64,000 bases of DNA from Desulfopila sp. IMCC35008 (GTDB lineage Bacteria; Desulfobacterota; Desulfobulbia; Desulfobulbales; Desulfocapsaceae), in contig NZ_CP050700.1 in NCBI RefSeq assembly GCF_010646885.2, positions 5,710,001-5,774,000 on the forward strand. Reading direction: 5' to 3'. Positions 1 to 9,500 of the stretch are shown in pieces. The notes beneath the pieces are model-generated. The model did no database searches. It had not been told where the DNA came from and saw only the letters and a program-made list of their open reading frames with translations. How positions within the stretch are numbered: the stretch's first letter is position 1; each line of letters begins with the position of its first letter. Both the position numbers and the translations under genes were made by a program.

Positions 1-2208
1 GGAAATTACGACCTTGTCGTTATTGATGAGTCGCATAATTTTAGGAACAATGACGCTTATAAAGACAAGGAAACCAGGTACCAAAAGTTGATGAACACCG
101 TGATACGGGATGGTGTGAAAACGAAGGTTTTAATGCTGTCAGCGACACCCGTAAACAATCGTTTCAATGACCTCCGGAATCAGCTGGCACTCGCCTATGA
201 AGGAGAATCGCAAAATCTCAGCACAAAATTACGTACCGAGAAGAGTGTTGAAGAAATATTCAGGCACGCTCAGACCGTTTTTAACTGGTGGTCAAAGTTG
301 CCAGCTGAAGAACGAACAGCTCAGGCAATTCTGAATGCTCTAGACTTTGATTTCTTTGAGCTCCTCGACAGTGTAACGATTGCACGGTCGAGAAAGCATA
401 TTGAAACCTTTTACGACACAACCGATATTGGGAAATTCCCGGTCAGAAGAAAGCCTCTCTCATTTCGTTGTCCATTAACCATGCGCGGAGATGTCATAGG
501 TTTCAACGAAATCTACAAGCAGCTTTCTCTCTTGAAATTATCCGTTTATGCCCCGGTCAGTTACATTCTCCCAAGCCGCTTGCGGAAATATGAAGAGCTC
601 TATGATACAGCGGTTGAAGGTGGCAAAGGAACGTTGCGGCAGGCGGATCGTGAGAAGAGCCTGCAGTCGCTTATGACAACCAATCTATTGAAGCGCCTGG
701 AAAGTTCAGTGGAGTCATTCCGGCTAACCTTGGGCTCATTGGAAAAGAACCACCTGCGTATGCTCTCTCAAATAGAGCAGTTCAGACAGTCCGGAGCAGA
801 TTTTTCCATCCATGATCTGGCAGACTCCCTTGGCGATCTTGAAGCCGAAGATGACGATCTGACCGGACTGGGAGACTTTATGATTGGTGGGAAGGTGCAG
901 GTGAGTCTGGCAGATATGGACTTGCCCTCATGGGAATATGACCTGAAAGCTGACCTTACCATCATTACCGAACTACTCAACGAGATGAAAAAGGTGGGGC
1001 CGAACGACGACTCCAAACTGCAGCATCTCAAAAAGCATGTTGTTGATAAAATCAACAGTCCCATTAACTATGGGAACAAAAAAATCGTTATTTTTACTGC
1101 TTTTGCAGATACGGCAAACTACCTCTACGATAACCTGACTGGTGACCTCCTTGAAATGGGTGTACACACAGGCAGAGTGACCGGCAAGGATACCCCAAAG
1201 ACCACCTTGAAAAAGGGCTTTGACTTCCAATCAATACTCACACTGTTTTCCCCGATCTCCAAAGAAAAAGCGTTGATACTCCCTGAAGAGCAGGGTGAAA
1301 TCGATGTGCTTATTGGTACAGACTGCATCTCAGAAGGCCAGAACCTGCAGGATTGCGATTATCTCATCAATTACGACATTCACTGGAACCCTGTTCGAAT
1401 TATTCAGCGTTTTGGCCGGATTGATCGAATCGGCTCTCTCAATGAATCCATTCAGCTCGTCAATTACTGGCCCGATATCTCACTCGATGAATATATCAAT
1501 TTGAAAGAGCGGGTGGAAAACCGGATGATTATTGCCGATGTTACTGCAACAGGTGATGACAATGTGCTGTCAGCTCAGGCAAACGATGTGAGCTATCGGA
1601 AAGAACAGCTCAGACGACTCCAGGATGAGGTGATAGAGCTTGAAGATATGAAAACCGGTGTCAATATCACCGATCTGGGGCTAAACGACTTCAGGATGGA
1701 TTTGCTGAATTATATCAAAACTAATGGTGACTTAGGCCATTTTCCCCATGGGCTTCATGCAATTATTCCTGCCAATAAAGAAATAGGGTTAACACCTGGC
1801 GTAATCTTTACACTGCGCAACAGAAACTCCGGCGTTAATATCAATCAGCATAACCGACTGCATCCATACTATCTCATTTATATCAGCGATAATGGCCAGG
1901 TGATTGCTGATCATACACAGGTCAAATCCCTCTTGGATTTAGTGCGAACCAGTTGTAAGGGAGTCGCAACACCTCTCCAGGAGCTATGCAGAAAATTCAA
2001 TATTGTCACAAGAGATGGCCGCGAAATGGACCAGTATTCAGATCTGCTGGGACAGGCTATCCGGTCAATGATTGAGGTCAAAGAAGACGAGGATATAGAC
2101 AGCCTCTTTACTGGCAGGAGCACTAGTGCACTGGTTGATACGATAAAAGGGCTTGATGATTTTGAGCTGATTTCCTTCCTCGTTGTAAGGATGAAGGATG
2201 AAGGATGA
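1..2208 (+). CDS. SNF2-type DEAD/DEAH helicase, 5' end outside window
   Basis: The reading frame is open from base 1, so the gene starts upstream and its Walker A motif is not visible. Seen here are the Walker B box DESH (bases ~28-39), motif III SATPVNN (~142), and the C-terminal helicase half with a QRFGRIDRIGS motif VI near base 1400-1435. This layout is that of SNF2-like helicases found with restriction-modification and DISARM-like loci, which often carry an N-terminal phospholipase D-like domain; whether one is present cannot be seen. It is expected to be an ATP-driven DNA translocase. It is the first visible gene of the defence operon, and its stop codon overlaps the next start (ATGA at 2205-2208). 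Confidence 0.9.
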   Translation, partial: GNYDLVVIDESHNFRNNDAYKDKETRYQKLMNTVIRDGVKTKVLMLSATPVNNRFNDLRNQLALAYEGESQNLSTKLRTEKSVEEIFRHAQTVFNWWSKLPAEERTAQAILNALDFDFFELLDSVTIARSRKHIETFYDTTDIGKFPVRRKPLSFRCPLTMRGDVIGFNEIYKQLSLLKLSVYAPVSYILPSRLRKYEELYDTAVEGGKGTLRQADREKSLQSLMTTNLLKRLESSVESFRLTLGSLEKNHLRMLSQIEQFRQSGADFSIHDLADSLGDLEAEDDDLTGLGDFMIGGKVQVSLADMDLPSWEYDLKADLTIITELLNEMKKVGPNDDSKLQHLKKHVVDKINSPINYGNKKIVIFTAFADTANYLYDNLTGDLLEMGVHTGRVTGKDTPKTTLKKGFDFQSILTLFSPISKEKALILPEEQGEIDVLIGTDCISEGQNLQDCDYLINYDIHWNPVRIIQRFGRIDRIGSLNESIQLVNYWPDISLDEYINLKERVENRMIIADVTATGDDNVLSAQANDVSYRKEQLRRLQDEVIELEDMKTGVNITDLGLNDFRMDLLNYIKTNGDLGHFPHGLHAIIPANKEIGLTPGVIFTLRNRNSGVNINQHNRLHPYYLIYISDNGQVIADHTQVKSLLDLVRTSCKGVATPLQELCRKFNIVTRDGREMDQYSDLLGQAIRSMIEVKEDEDIDSLFTGRSTSALVDTIKGLDDFELISFLVVRMKDEG

Positions 2209-2214
2209 AGGATG
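2187..2214 (+). repeat. Four tandem copies of heptamer AAGGATG at a gene junction
   Basis: AAGGATG is repeated four times without interruption (2187-2214), followed by a shortened copy and another AAGGAT. Each unit contains an SD-like AAGG and an ATG, so the array presents several start codons in different frames. It spans the last codons of the helicase, its TGA (2206-2208) and the start of the next gene (2205 or 2217). A gain or loss of one 7-nt unit would change the frame of the helicase C-terminus and of the downstream start. Phase variation is an inference. Confidence 0.8.
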
Positions 2215-2576
2215 AAATGAAGGATTTGAAATCAAGAACTAAAGAATTTGCACTTCGGATCATCCGCCTCTACACCGCACTGCCAAAATCGACGGAAGCA
2301 CAGGTGATAGGAAAACAATTGCTTCGCTCTGGCACTTCTGTAGGTGCACATTATCGAGAAGGAACCCGGGCGCGATCAGATGCAGAATTTATAAGTAAGA
2401 TAGAAGGTGGTTTGCAGGAGCTTGAAGAAAGTTGCTACTGGTTAGAGTTGCTACTTGAAGCAGAAATCATGACCGAAAAGCAGCTTTCTGGTTTGATGCA
2501 TGAAGCGGATGAACTTACGGCAATACTTATTACATGTGTCAAAAATACCAAGGTTAAAAAAAGGGAACGCAAATAA
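2205..2576 (+). CDS. Four-helix-bundle protein (S23/IVS-like family)
   Basis: A 123-residue, mostly helical protein of the four-helix-bundle family first described from intervening sequences of 23S rRNA (TIGR02436-like). The family signature is visible: a positively charged first helix, QLLRSGTSVGAHYREGTRAR around residues 45-65, then an acidic FISKIEGGLQELEES helix. Family members are structurally like the accessory variability determinant Avd and are thought to bind nucleic acid, but no reaction is known. Its start overlaps the helicase stop as ATGA; an in-frame ATG at 2217 is the alternative. It lies inside the defence operon, directly before the DUF4391 gene. These genes are often passengers, so a role in defence is unproven. 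Confidence 0.85.
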   Translation: MKDEMKDLKSRTKEFALRIIRLYTALPKSTEAQVIGKQLLRSGTSVGAHYREGTRARSDAEFISKIEGGLQELEESCYWLELLLEAEIMTEKQLSGLMHEADELTAILITCVKNTKVKKRERK

Positions 2577-3254
2577 ATGAGTTCATCCGTCATCCTTCAC
2601 CCTTACGCCTTCCCCAAAGCAGCGGCCTTCGGACGAATGGTTGCCAAAGGAAAAATCTACGAATACGCTACACCAACAAAGAAGGTAAAGGAGCTGTTTG
2701 TTGCCCAGGTAGAAAAAATCACCTGGTCCTATAAACTCTCTCCGGCAACGATAAACCTTCCTGCAAGTGCAGGTGTAGAGGAAATACAGATTTTTTCTGT
2801 CAGGCTAAAAAACGGAGATTTGTCCCACGAAGTTTTACAGACTGTTGATAAGGCGATTCCTTCACCTATTCTGTTTGAGTTGCTGTTTAAAGGCAGAACC
2901 AGATATGTGGGAGCGTATAAGCGACCAAATGAAGCCGATAAAAACAAATGGGTAGTCAGCAGTTACTTTCAATCAACCTGGATGGACAATGAAACTGAAA
3001 GAGTAAATCTTCCGGTTGTTCTCAGCATGGGGGCACTGTATCAGGCTTTTTTAACGGCGATCAGTCCGCTCAGATTCCGAGAAGGTGAAACCCTCGATAA
3101 TCTGGTTGCAAGGATTGATCTTTTGCGCGTTAAAGAGCGGGAAGCTGAAAAGCTTGAAAACCGGATGAAAAAAGAAAAACAGTTCAATCGGCGTGTTGAA
3201 ATGAACCGAGCGCTGAATGAATTGAATATAGAAATTAACACTTTGAAAGAGTGA
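2577..3254 (+). CDS. DUF4391 domain protein
   Basis: A 225-residue protein matching the DUF4391 family by its pattern: an N-terminal segment of short strands (FPKAAAFGRMVAKGKIYEYA), a central VQxIxWxYKLSPxTINLP-like stretch, an LFEL-KGRTRYVGAYKRP segment and a charged C-terminal coiled coil (about residues 175-225). No catalytic residues can be pointed to. The family is usually encoded between an SNF2-like helicase and a type III Mod/Res pair, as here, which suggests an accessory subunit of that restriction complex. It starts 1 bp after the stop of the previous gene, so translation is probably coupled. Confidence 0.8.
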   Translation: MSSSVILHPYAFPKAAAFGRMVAKGKIYEYATPTKKVKELFVAQVEKITWSYKLSPATINLPASAGVEEIQIFSVRLKNGDLSHEVLQTVDKAIPSPILFELLFKGRTRYVGAYKRPNEADKNKWVVSSYFQSTWMDNETERVNLPVVLSMGALYQAFLTAISPLRFREGETLDNLVARIDLLRVKEREAEKLENRMKKEKQFNRRVEMNRALNELNIEINTLKE

Positions 3255-3286
3255 TAATTTTCAGTCTGAAATAGAGGGGTTAGAAG

Positions 3287-5392
3287 GTGGAAAAGTTAAA
3301 GATGCACAGCCCGAATTTTACCGAAGAGAATATTGCAAAACTTGCGGCTTTGTTTCCAGGATGTGTAACCGAATCGATTGGCGAAGATGGGACCCTGAAA
3401 AAGGCGATTGACTTTGATCAGCTCAAGCAGGAGCTTTCTACCAATATCGTGGAAGGACCTCAAGAGCGCTATCATCTGAACTGGCCAGGAAAACGGGAAG
3501 CACTACTTACTGCGAATGCACCAATCGCCAAAACTCTTCGTCCTTGTCGTGAAGAGAGTGTTGATTTTGATAGTACGGAAAATCTGTTCATTGAAGGAGA
3601 TAATCTCGATGCCCTGAAACTGCTGCAAGAGACATATCTAAGCAAGGTGAAGATGATTTATATAGACCCGCCATACAACACGGGCAAGGACTTCATCTAC
3701 AAAGACAATTTTACCGTACTAAAGGATGAGTATGAGAAAGCCGCTGGCGAACGCGACGAGACGGGAGGAAGGCTTGTCAGCAATCCAGAAAGCAGAGGGC
3801 GCTACCATTCAGACTGGCTTTCCATGATCTATCCGAGGCTTTCTGTCGCAAGACATCTCCTGTGCGACGAGGGACTTATTTTAATCAGTATTGACGATAC
3901 GGAACAGGCATCACTACGAAAAGTCTGTGATTTAGTTTTTGGAGAGCAGAACTTTGTTGCACAGCTCGTATGGGAAAAAGGCAGAAAGAACGATGCGAAG
4001 TTCTTTTCAGTCGGGCATGAGTACATGCTGGTCTATGCGCGGAATATTGTGTTGCTTCGGGAACGAGGTGAGATTTGGCGAGAAGAAAAGCCGGGAGCCA
4101 GGGATATTTGGGATGAATTCCTGAGGCTCAAAAAGATTCATGGTGAAGACTATCGCACTATTGAGAAAGATTTAAGCCAATGGTATTCCGACTTACCCAA
4201 AAGTCACCCTGCAAAAAAGTGGGCACGATACAAACGTGTGGACAAATACGGTCCATGGCGTGACCGTGACATTTCATGGCCTGGAGGAGATGGGCCCAGG
4301 TACCATGTCATTCACCCGAAAACAAAGCAACCCTGTGCGATACCAGAAGCAGGGTGGAGGTTTGCTTCTCCTGAAGAGATGCAGCGTCAGATCAAGCTGG
4401 GGTTGGTTGAGTTCCGGGAAGATCATACTGAACCACCTTTTCGTAAAGCCCACATTCGTCCCATACCAGAAGAGTCCGTCGATGAAGAGAACAACAATGA
4501 TAACGGGACAGAGGACGTAGACGATAATGTTGAATTTGCAACGCAGGTTCGAGGTTCATATTTTTATAAACAATCCCAGGTTGCTGTGAAATACCTTCGC
4601 GGATTGATGGGAGCGAAAGTCTTTAGTAACCCCAAAGATCACGAAGAACTTGCTCGTTTAATAGAATATGTAACTCCCAATGACCGTAACGCTATCATAA
4701 TGGATTTCTTTGCTGGATCAGCTAGTACTGCAGAGGCAGTGTTTAAAGCAAATGCAACTTTTGGCTCAAACCATCGGTTTATAATGGTGCAGTTGCCAGA
4801 ATCTCTAGAAGATGCGATGAAATCAGCCACAGGAAGTGCGAAGAAGACCGCTCAAGCAGCGATGAAAATGCTTAAAAAAAACGGCCGCCAGATTGTTCTT
4901 TCAGAGGTCTCCAAAGAGCGAATCCGATTGGCTGGAATGAATGCAATCGAGGTAGGTGGGCACGAGAGCTGGAATAAAGACATAGGTTTCCGAGTTCTCA
5001 AAGTGGATTCCAGCAATATGGCAGACATCTACTACACTCCCGATGCAGTCGAACAAAAACAATTAAGCCTACTAACCGATAACATCAAAGCCGACCGAAG
5101 CTCCGAAGACTTACTATTCCAGGTTCTGTTGGATTGGGGTGTTGATCTAACTTTCCCTATTACCAAAGAGACCATCGAGAATCGAGAAGTGTTCTTTGTC
5201 GATAATAATGCACTAGCCGCCTGCTTTGTTAAGAACGGTCAGATTACAGAAGATTTCTGCAAGGAACTCACTAAGCGTCAACCTCTTCGGGTGGTGTTCC
5301 GCGATTCAGGGTTTAAAGATGACAGTGTGAAAATTAATGTTGAGCAGATTTTCAAGCTGATGTCGCCCCATACCGAGGTGAAGTGCATATGA
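3287..5392 (+). CDS. mod: Type III restriction-modification DNA methyltransferase (Mod)
   Basis: An adenine-N6 DNA methyltransferase of the beta class, with motif IV DPPYNTG near residues 127-133 and the SAM-binding motif I DFFAGSAST near residues 473-481, in that order. In type III systems Mod gives sequence specificity to the complex with Res and methylates one strand of an asymmetric site. The central ~250 residues between the two motifs probably hold the target recognition domain, including an acidic stretch near residues 400-425. The GTG at 3287 has a GAGGGG ribosome site; an in-frame ATG at 3302 is possible. Length (701 residues) is typical of Mod. It sits between the DUF4391 and RhuM genes. 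Confidence 0.92.
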   Translation: MEKLKMHSPNFTEENIAKLAALFPGCVTESIGEDGTLKKAIDFDQLKQELSTNIVEGPQERYHLNWPGKREALLTANAPIAKTLRPCREESVDFDSTENLFIEGDNLDALKLLQETYLSKVKMIYIDPPYNTGKDFIYKDNFTVLKDEYEKAAGERDETGGRLVSNPESRGRYHSDWLSMIYPRLSVARHLLCDEGLILISIDDTEQASLRKVCDLVFGEQNFVAQLVWEKGRKNDAKFFSVGHEYMLVYARNIVLLRERGEIWREEKPGARDIWDEFLRLKKIHGEDYRTIEKDLSQWYSDLPKSHPAKKWARYKRVDKYGPWRDRDISWPGGDGPRYHVIHPKTKQPCAIPEAGWRFASPEEMQRQIKLGLVEFREDHTEPPFRKAHIRPIPEESVDEENNNDNGTEDVDDNVEFATQVRGSYFYKQSQVAVKYLRGLMGAKVFSNPKDHEELARLIEYVTPNDRNAIIMDFFAGSASTAEAVFKANATFGSNHRFIMVQLPESLEDAMKSATGSAKKTAQAAMKMLKKNGRQIVLSEVSKERIRLAGMNAIEVGGHESWNKDIGFRVLKVDSSNMADIYYTPDAVEQKQLSLLTDNIKADRSSEDLLFQVLLDWGVDLTFPITKETIENREVFFVDNNALAACFVKNGQITEDFCKELTKRQPLRVVFRDSGFKDDSVKINVEQIFKLMSPHTEVKCI

Positions 5393-6423
5393 GCAACCTC
5401 GAAAACCATGGCAAAGGTGAGATTCTTGTCTATCAGTCCGAGGGTGGCCAGGTAAAGCTCGATGTACGCCTGCAGGAGGAAACCGTCTGGCTGACACAGC
5501 CTCTTATGGCGGAGCTTTTCCAAACAACCCAGCAAAACATCAGTCAGCATATTTTAAACATTTACGAGGAAGGAGAGTTGGCAGAAGAGGCAACTCACAA
5601 GAAATTCTTGTCAGTTCGTCAAGAGGGGAAACGGCAGGTCCAGCGTAATCTGGATTTCTACAACCTCGACATGATTATTTCCGTCGGCTATCGGGTGAAA
5701 AGTAGTGTTGCCACCCGGTTCCGAATTTGGGCGACTCAGAAGCTGACGGAGTTTATACGCAAAGGCTTTGTTCTCGATGACGAGCGGTTAAAAGAACCGG
5801 AGGGTGGCCGTTATTTTGAAGAGTTGCTGGCCCGTATCCGGGATATTCGCAGCTCGGAAAAGATTTTTTGGCGTAAAGTGTTGGATATTTATGCCACTAG
5901 TATCGATTACGATCCGAATTCAGAAACATCCAAACTGTTTTTCAAGCAGGTGCAGAACAAGATGCACTGGGCTGCACACGGACATACCGCTGCAGAGCTT
6001 ATTTATCAACGGGCGGATGCTGAGCAACCTCGTATGGGCGTTACCAATTATCCCGGTTCCAAACTTCTCAAGCGCGATGTGGAAGTAGCCAAGAACTATC
6101 TGGCAGAAGATGAACTGAACATCCTCAACCGGATTGTGACTGCATATCTTGAAATGGCGGAATTACAGGCATTAAACCGTAACCCCATGACAATGCAGGA
6201 TTGGACCGAGCGCCTTCATCAATTCCTGACCATGACTGGTCGGGAGCTGTTGACCCATGCAGGAACAATTAGCCACGAATCAGCTATGGTGAAAGCGCAT
6301 GAAGAGTACGAGAAGTTTCGCCTGAAACAACTGGAAGAACCGACGGACGTGGAAAAGCATTTCATCGAAGTAGAGCAGGAACTGAAGCAGATCGAAGTCA
6401 CGAAGAAGAAAGGGGGCTGTTAA
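5389..6423 (+). CDS. RhuM-family protein (virulence protein family)
   Basis: A ~345-residue RhuM-family protein. The N-terminal ~120 residues have the family pattern: VWLTQPLMAELFQTTQQNIS (a winged-helix-like DNA-binding segment), then NLDFYNLDMIISVGYRVKS and RFRIWATQKL. The C-terminus is a charged coiled coil. RhuM was named in a Salmonella pathogenicity island, but its biochemical role is unknown; homologues often sit in restriction or mobile loci. ATG 5389 overlaps the mod stop as ATGA and is preferred to the in-frame GTG at 5383. The stop overlaps the next ATG. Encoded between Mod and Res, it may be a regulator or fitted subunit of the type III system. Confidence 0.85.
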   Translation: MSNLENHGKGEILVYQSEGGQVKLDVRLQEETVWLTQPLMAELFQTTQQNISQHILNIYEEGELAEEATHKKFLSVRQEGKRQVQRNLDFYNLDMIISVGYRVKSSVATRFRIWATQKLTEFIRKGFVLDDERLKEPEGGRYFEELLARIRDIRSSEKIFWRKVLDIYATSIDYDPNSETSKLFFKQVQNKMHWAAHGHTAAELIYQRADAEQPRMGVTNYPGSKLLKRDVEVAKNYLAEDELNILNRIVTAYLEMAELQALNRNPMTMQDWTERLHQFLTMTGRELLTHAGTISHESAMVKAHEEYEKFRLKQLEEPTDVEKHFIEVEQELKQIEVTKKKGGC

Positions 6424-9400
6424 TGAAGCTGAAATTTAAGAAACAGGCCTACCAAACACGTGCTGTAGAATCGGTGGTGGATTGTTTTAAAGGCCAACCC
6501 AATATGACGGGTATCAGCTACCGTATTGATCCGGGAGTAGCAAAAGCCGACTCGCGCGGCTATCGGCCTACACATATGTTTGAAGGATCCGGCTTTAAGA
6601 ATAGTGACCTTGCCCTGAACGAACAACAGGTTCTTGAAAATATCCAGCAGATTCAGCGACTCCAAAATCTCCCGCAGTCAACGAGCTTGGTGAAAACCAA
6701 AGTCTCTCCTGTGAACCTTGATGTCGAGATGGAAACCGGGACCGGTAAAACCTATTGCTACATCAAAACCATCTTTGAGATGAACAAGCAATTCGGCTGG
6801 ACCAAGTTTATCATTGTGGTGCCGAGTATTGCTATCCGAGAAGGTGTATATAAATCATTGGAGATTACGGCGGAGCATTTCCAGGAGACCTACCATAAAA
6901 AAGTCAAGTATTTCATCTATAACTCCAAACAGCTTCATAACCTTGAGAGCTTTTCGTCTGATGCCGGAATAAATGTCATGGTGATCAATGTCCAGGCATT
7001 CAACGCACGAGGAAAAGATGCAAGGCGTATATACGAAGAGCTTGATGACTTCCAGAGCCGCCGTCCAATCGATGTGATCAAAGCCAATCGGCCCATTTTG
7101 ATACTGGATGAACCGCAAAAGATGGAAGGCGCAAAGACCCTGGACTCCCTCAAAGAATTTAATCCATTGTTTATCCTGCGCTATTCTGCAACCCATAAGA
7201 CGCAGCATAACAAGGTCCACAGGCTTGATGCCTTGGATGCATACAACCAAAAATTGGTAAAGAAGATTGCCGTTCGGGGTATCTCCGTAAAAGGTCTTTC
7301 CGGCACCAATGCCTATCTCTATCTTGAATCGATTGAAGTTTCCACACAGACGCCTGTTGCTCGAATTGAGATTGAGACCAGGCAATCAAGCGGAATCAAG
7401 CGAATCATTCGGAAGCTTAAGAAAGGAGACAATCTCTATGACCTCTCGGGTGAACTGGACCAATACAAAGGTTTTGTTATTGCAGATATCAACGCTATCA
7501 CGGACACGGTCGAGTTCACTAACGGTCATCAGTTGCAGGCAGGAGAGGCAACCGGGGATGTAAATGAAACGACCTTGCGACGGATTCAAATCCGCGAGGC
7601 AATTAGAGCGCATTTCGAGAAAGAACAGGTGCTTTACCAGCAGGGTCTCAAAGTTCTTACTCTGTTTTTCATTGACGAAGTGGCGAAATACCGCGTGTAC
7701 ACCGATGCTGGTGAAGCAGGTGGAGAGTATGCTAAGATCTTTGAAGAGGAATACACGGATATCCTGAGAGGGCTCAAGCAGGATCTGTTCATGAATGAAG
7801 GTTACAAGAAGTATCTGGATGGTATCTCTGTTGACCGCACTCATAACGGATATTTCTCAATTGATAAAAAAAGCAAACGGATGGTTGATCCAGTCACCGG
7901 TAAAAAATCAACCGAAACTGATGATGTAGATGCCTATGACTTGATTTTAAAAGACAAAGAGCGTTTGCTCTCTTTTGCAGAGCCGACCAGGTTTATTTTC
8001 TCCCATTCCGCTCTTCGGGAGGGTTGGGATAATCCTAATGTCTTTGTTATCTGTACCTTGAAACACAGTGACAACAGCATCTCCCGCAGGCAAGAGGTTG
8101 GGCGTGGACTCCGTATTGCTGTCAATCAACTGGGTGACAGGCAGGATGATCCGGCAACAGTGCACCAGACCAATATCCTCACTGTTGTTGCCAGTGAAAG
8201 TTATCGAGATTTTGTTACCGCACTTCAAAAGGATATCAGCGAATCCCTTTCTGAACGACCACGTGTCGCCGATGTGAAATATTTTACAGGTAAGATCTTG
8301 CAGACTCCTTCCGGCGTTGTAGAGGTTACGCAGGAAATGGCAGAAGGGTTAGAGTTCTACCTCATTCAAAACGGCTATGTGGACCGAAAGAGAAACATTG
8401 CTGAAAAGTTTCATGAAGCAGTTAATAACGATAACCTTGCGGACCTTCCAGAAGATTTAACACCATATAAAGAACAGATCTTTCAGCTCATCCAGAGTGT
8501 CTATAGTGATGCACAGTTGCCTGAAATTGAGAACGATCGCGGTGCAAAAACAAACCCTTTAAATGCCAACTTTGAGAAAAAGGAATTCAAGGAGCTGTGG
8601 AACAGAATAAATCGTAAGGCAGCATATAGTGTTCATTTTGACAGTTCAGAGCTTGTCGAAAAATGTATACAGACCTTGAATATGCAGCTCAGGGTAAGTC
8701 CGCTGCAATATACCATTCAACGGGGAGAACAGGCAGATGGAATCAGCTATGACCAAATGAAATCGGGTGATAGCTTTGAGGTGAGAGAAACATCTACTGA
8801 ATACAACGGGCATTCCGTCCATTCAGCGGTAAAGTATGACCTTATTGGCAAAGTAGCTGAAAATGTCCAATTGACCAGAAGTACAGTCACTAGCATCCTG
8901 GCAGATCTTGAAAAACCGGTGTTTGCCCAATTTAAAACCAATCCTGAAAATTTTATTTCAGAAGCTTCACGACTGATTCAAGAACAAAAAGCCACCGTTA
9001 TCATTGAGCACTTAACATACGATGCGATTACTGAAACTCACGACATAGACATCTTTACGGATAGTCAGAGTAAACAGGATTTCAGCAAAGCTGGAGACCC
9101 ACTGAAACGACATATCTATGATTATGTAATCACTGACTCGAAAATAGAGCGCACCTTCGTACAGGAACTTGACACCAGCTCGGAAGTAGTTGTTTACGCC
9201 AAATTACCAAAAGGATTCTCAATCCCCACACCGGTTGGAAACTATAACCCTGACTGGGCAATTTCCTTCAAGGAAGGATCAGTAAAGCATGTCTACTTTG
9301 TTGCTGAAACAAAGGGTTCCATGTCCACAATGGAGCTTAGACAAATTGAAATAACAAAGATCGAGTGTGCTCGGAAATTCTTTGATGAGATAAATCGGAA

Positions 9401-9488
9401 GATCAATCCGGAAAATGTGAAATATGATGTGGTCAATAGTTTTGGAAAGTTGATGGAGATTGTTGGAGCAGGTGCAGTTACATCTTAA
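6423..9488 (+). CDS. res: Type III restriction enzyme Res subunit (helicase-nuclease)
   Basis: A 1021-residue superfamily 2 ATPase with Walker A ETGTGKT at residues 104-110, the type III signature DEPQ at 229-232 and SAT near 254. The C-terminal motor half has REGWDNPNVF and a motif VI-like SRRQEVGRGLRIAV. Near the C-terminus lies a PD-(D/E)xK nuclease core: PDW at 943-945 followed by ETK at 962-964. Res uses ATP to signal between two unmethylated sites bound by Mod and then cuts nearby. All key motifs are intact, so the enzyme should be active. Its start overlaps the RhuM stop (TAATG). Confidence 0.93.
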   Translation: MKLKFKKQAYQTRAVESVVDCFKGQPNMTGISYRIDPGVAKADSRGYRPTHMFEGSGFKNSDLALNEQQVLENIQQIQRLQNLPQSTSLVKTKVSPVNLDVEMETGTGKTYCYIKTIFEMNKQFGWTKFIIVVPSIAIREGVYKSLEITAEHFQETYHKKVKYFIYNSKQLHNLESFSSDAGINVMVINVQAFNARGKDARRIYEELDDFQSRRPIDVIKANRPILILDEPQKMEGAKTLDSLKEFNPLFILRYSATHKTQHNKVHRLDALDAYNQKLVKKIAVRGISVKGLSGTNAYLYLESIEVSTQTPVARIEIETRQSSGIKRIIRKLKKGDNLYDLSGELDQYKGFVIADINAITDTVEFTNGHQLQAGEATGDVNETTLRRIQIREAIRAHFEKEQVLYQQGLKVLTLFFIDEVAKYRVYTDAGEAGGEYAKIFEEEYTDILRGLKQDLFMNEGYKKYLDGISVDRTHNGYFSIDKKSKRMVDPVTGKKSTETDDVDAYDLILKDKERLLSFAEPTRFIFSHSALREGWDNPNVFVICTLKHSDNSISRRQEVGRGLRIAVNQLGDRQDDPATVHQTNILTVVASESYRDFVTALQKDISESLSERPRVADVKYFTGKILQTPSGVVEVTQEMAEGLEFYLIQNGYVDRKRNIAEKFHEAVNNDNLADLPEDLTPYKEQIFQLIQSVYSDAQLPEIENDRGAKTNPLNANFEKKEFKELWNRINRKAAYSVHFDSSELVEKCIQTLNMQLRVSPLQYTIQRGEQADGISYDQMKSGDSFEVRETSTEYNGHSVHSAVKYDLIGKVAENVQLTRSTVTSILADLEKPVFAQFKTNPENFISEASRLIQEQKATVIIEHLTYDAITETHDIDIFTDSQSKQDFSKAGDPLKRHIYDYVITDSKIERTFVQELDTSSEVVVYAKLPKGFSIPTPVGNYNPDWAISFKEGSVKHVYFVAETKGSMSTMELRQIEITKIECARKFFDEINRKINPENVKYDVVNSFGKLMEIVGAGAVTS

Positions 9489-9500
9489 TGGGGGCGCTTG

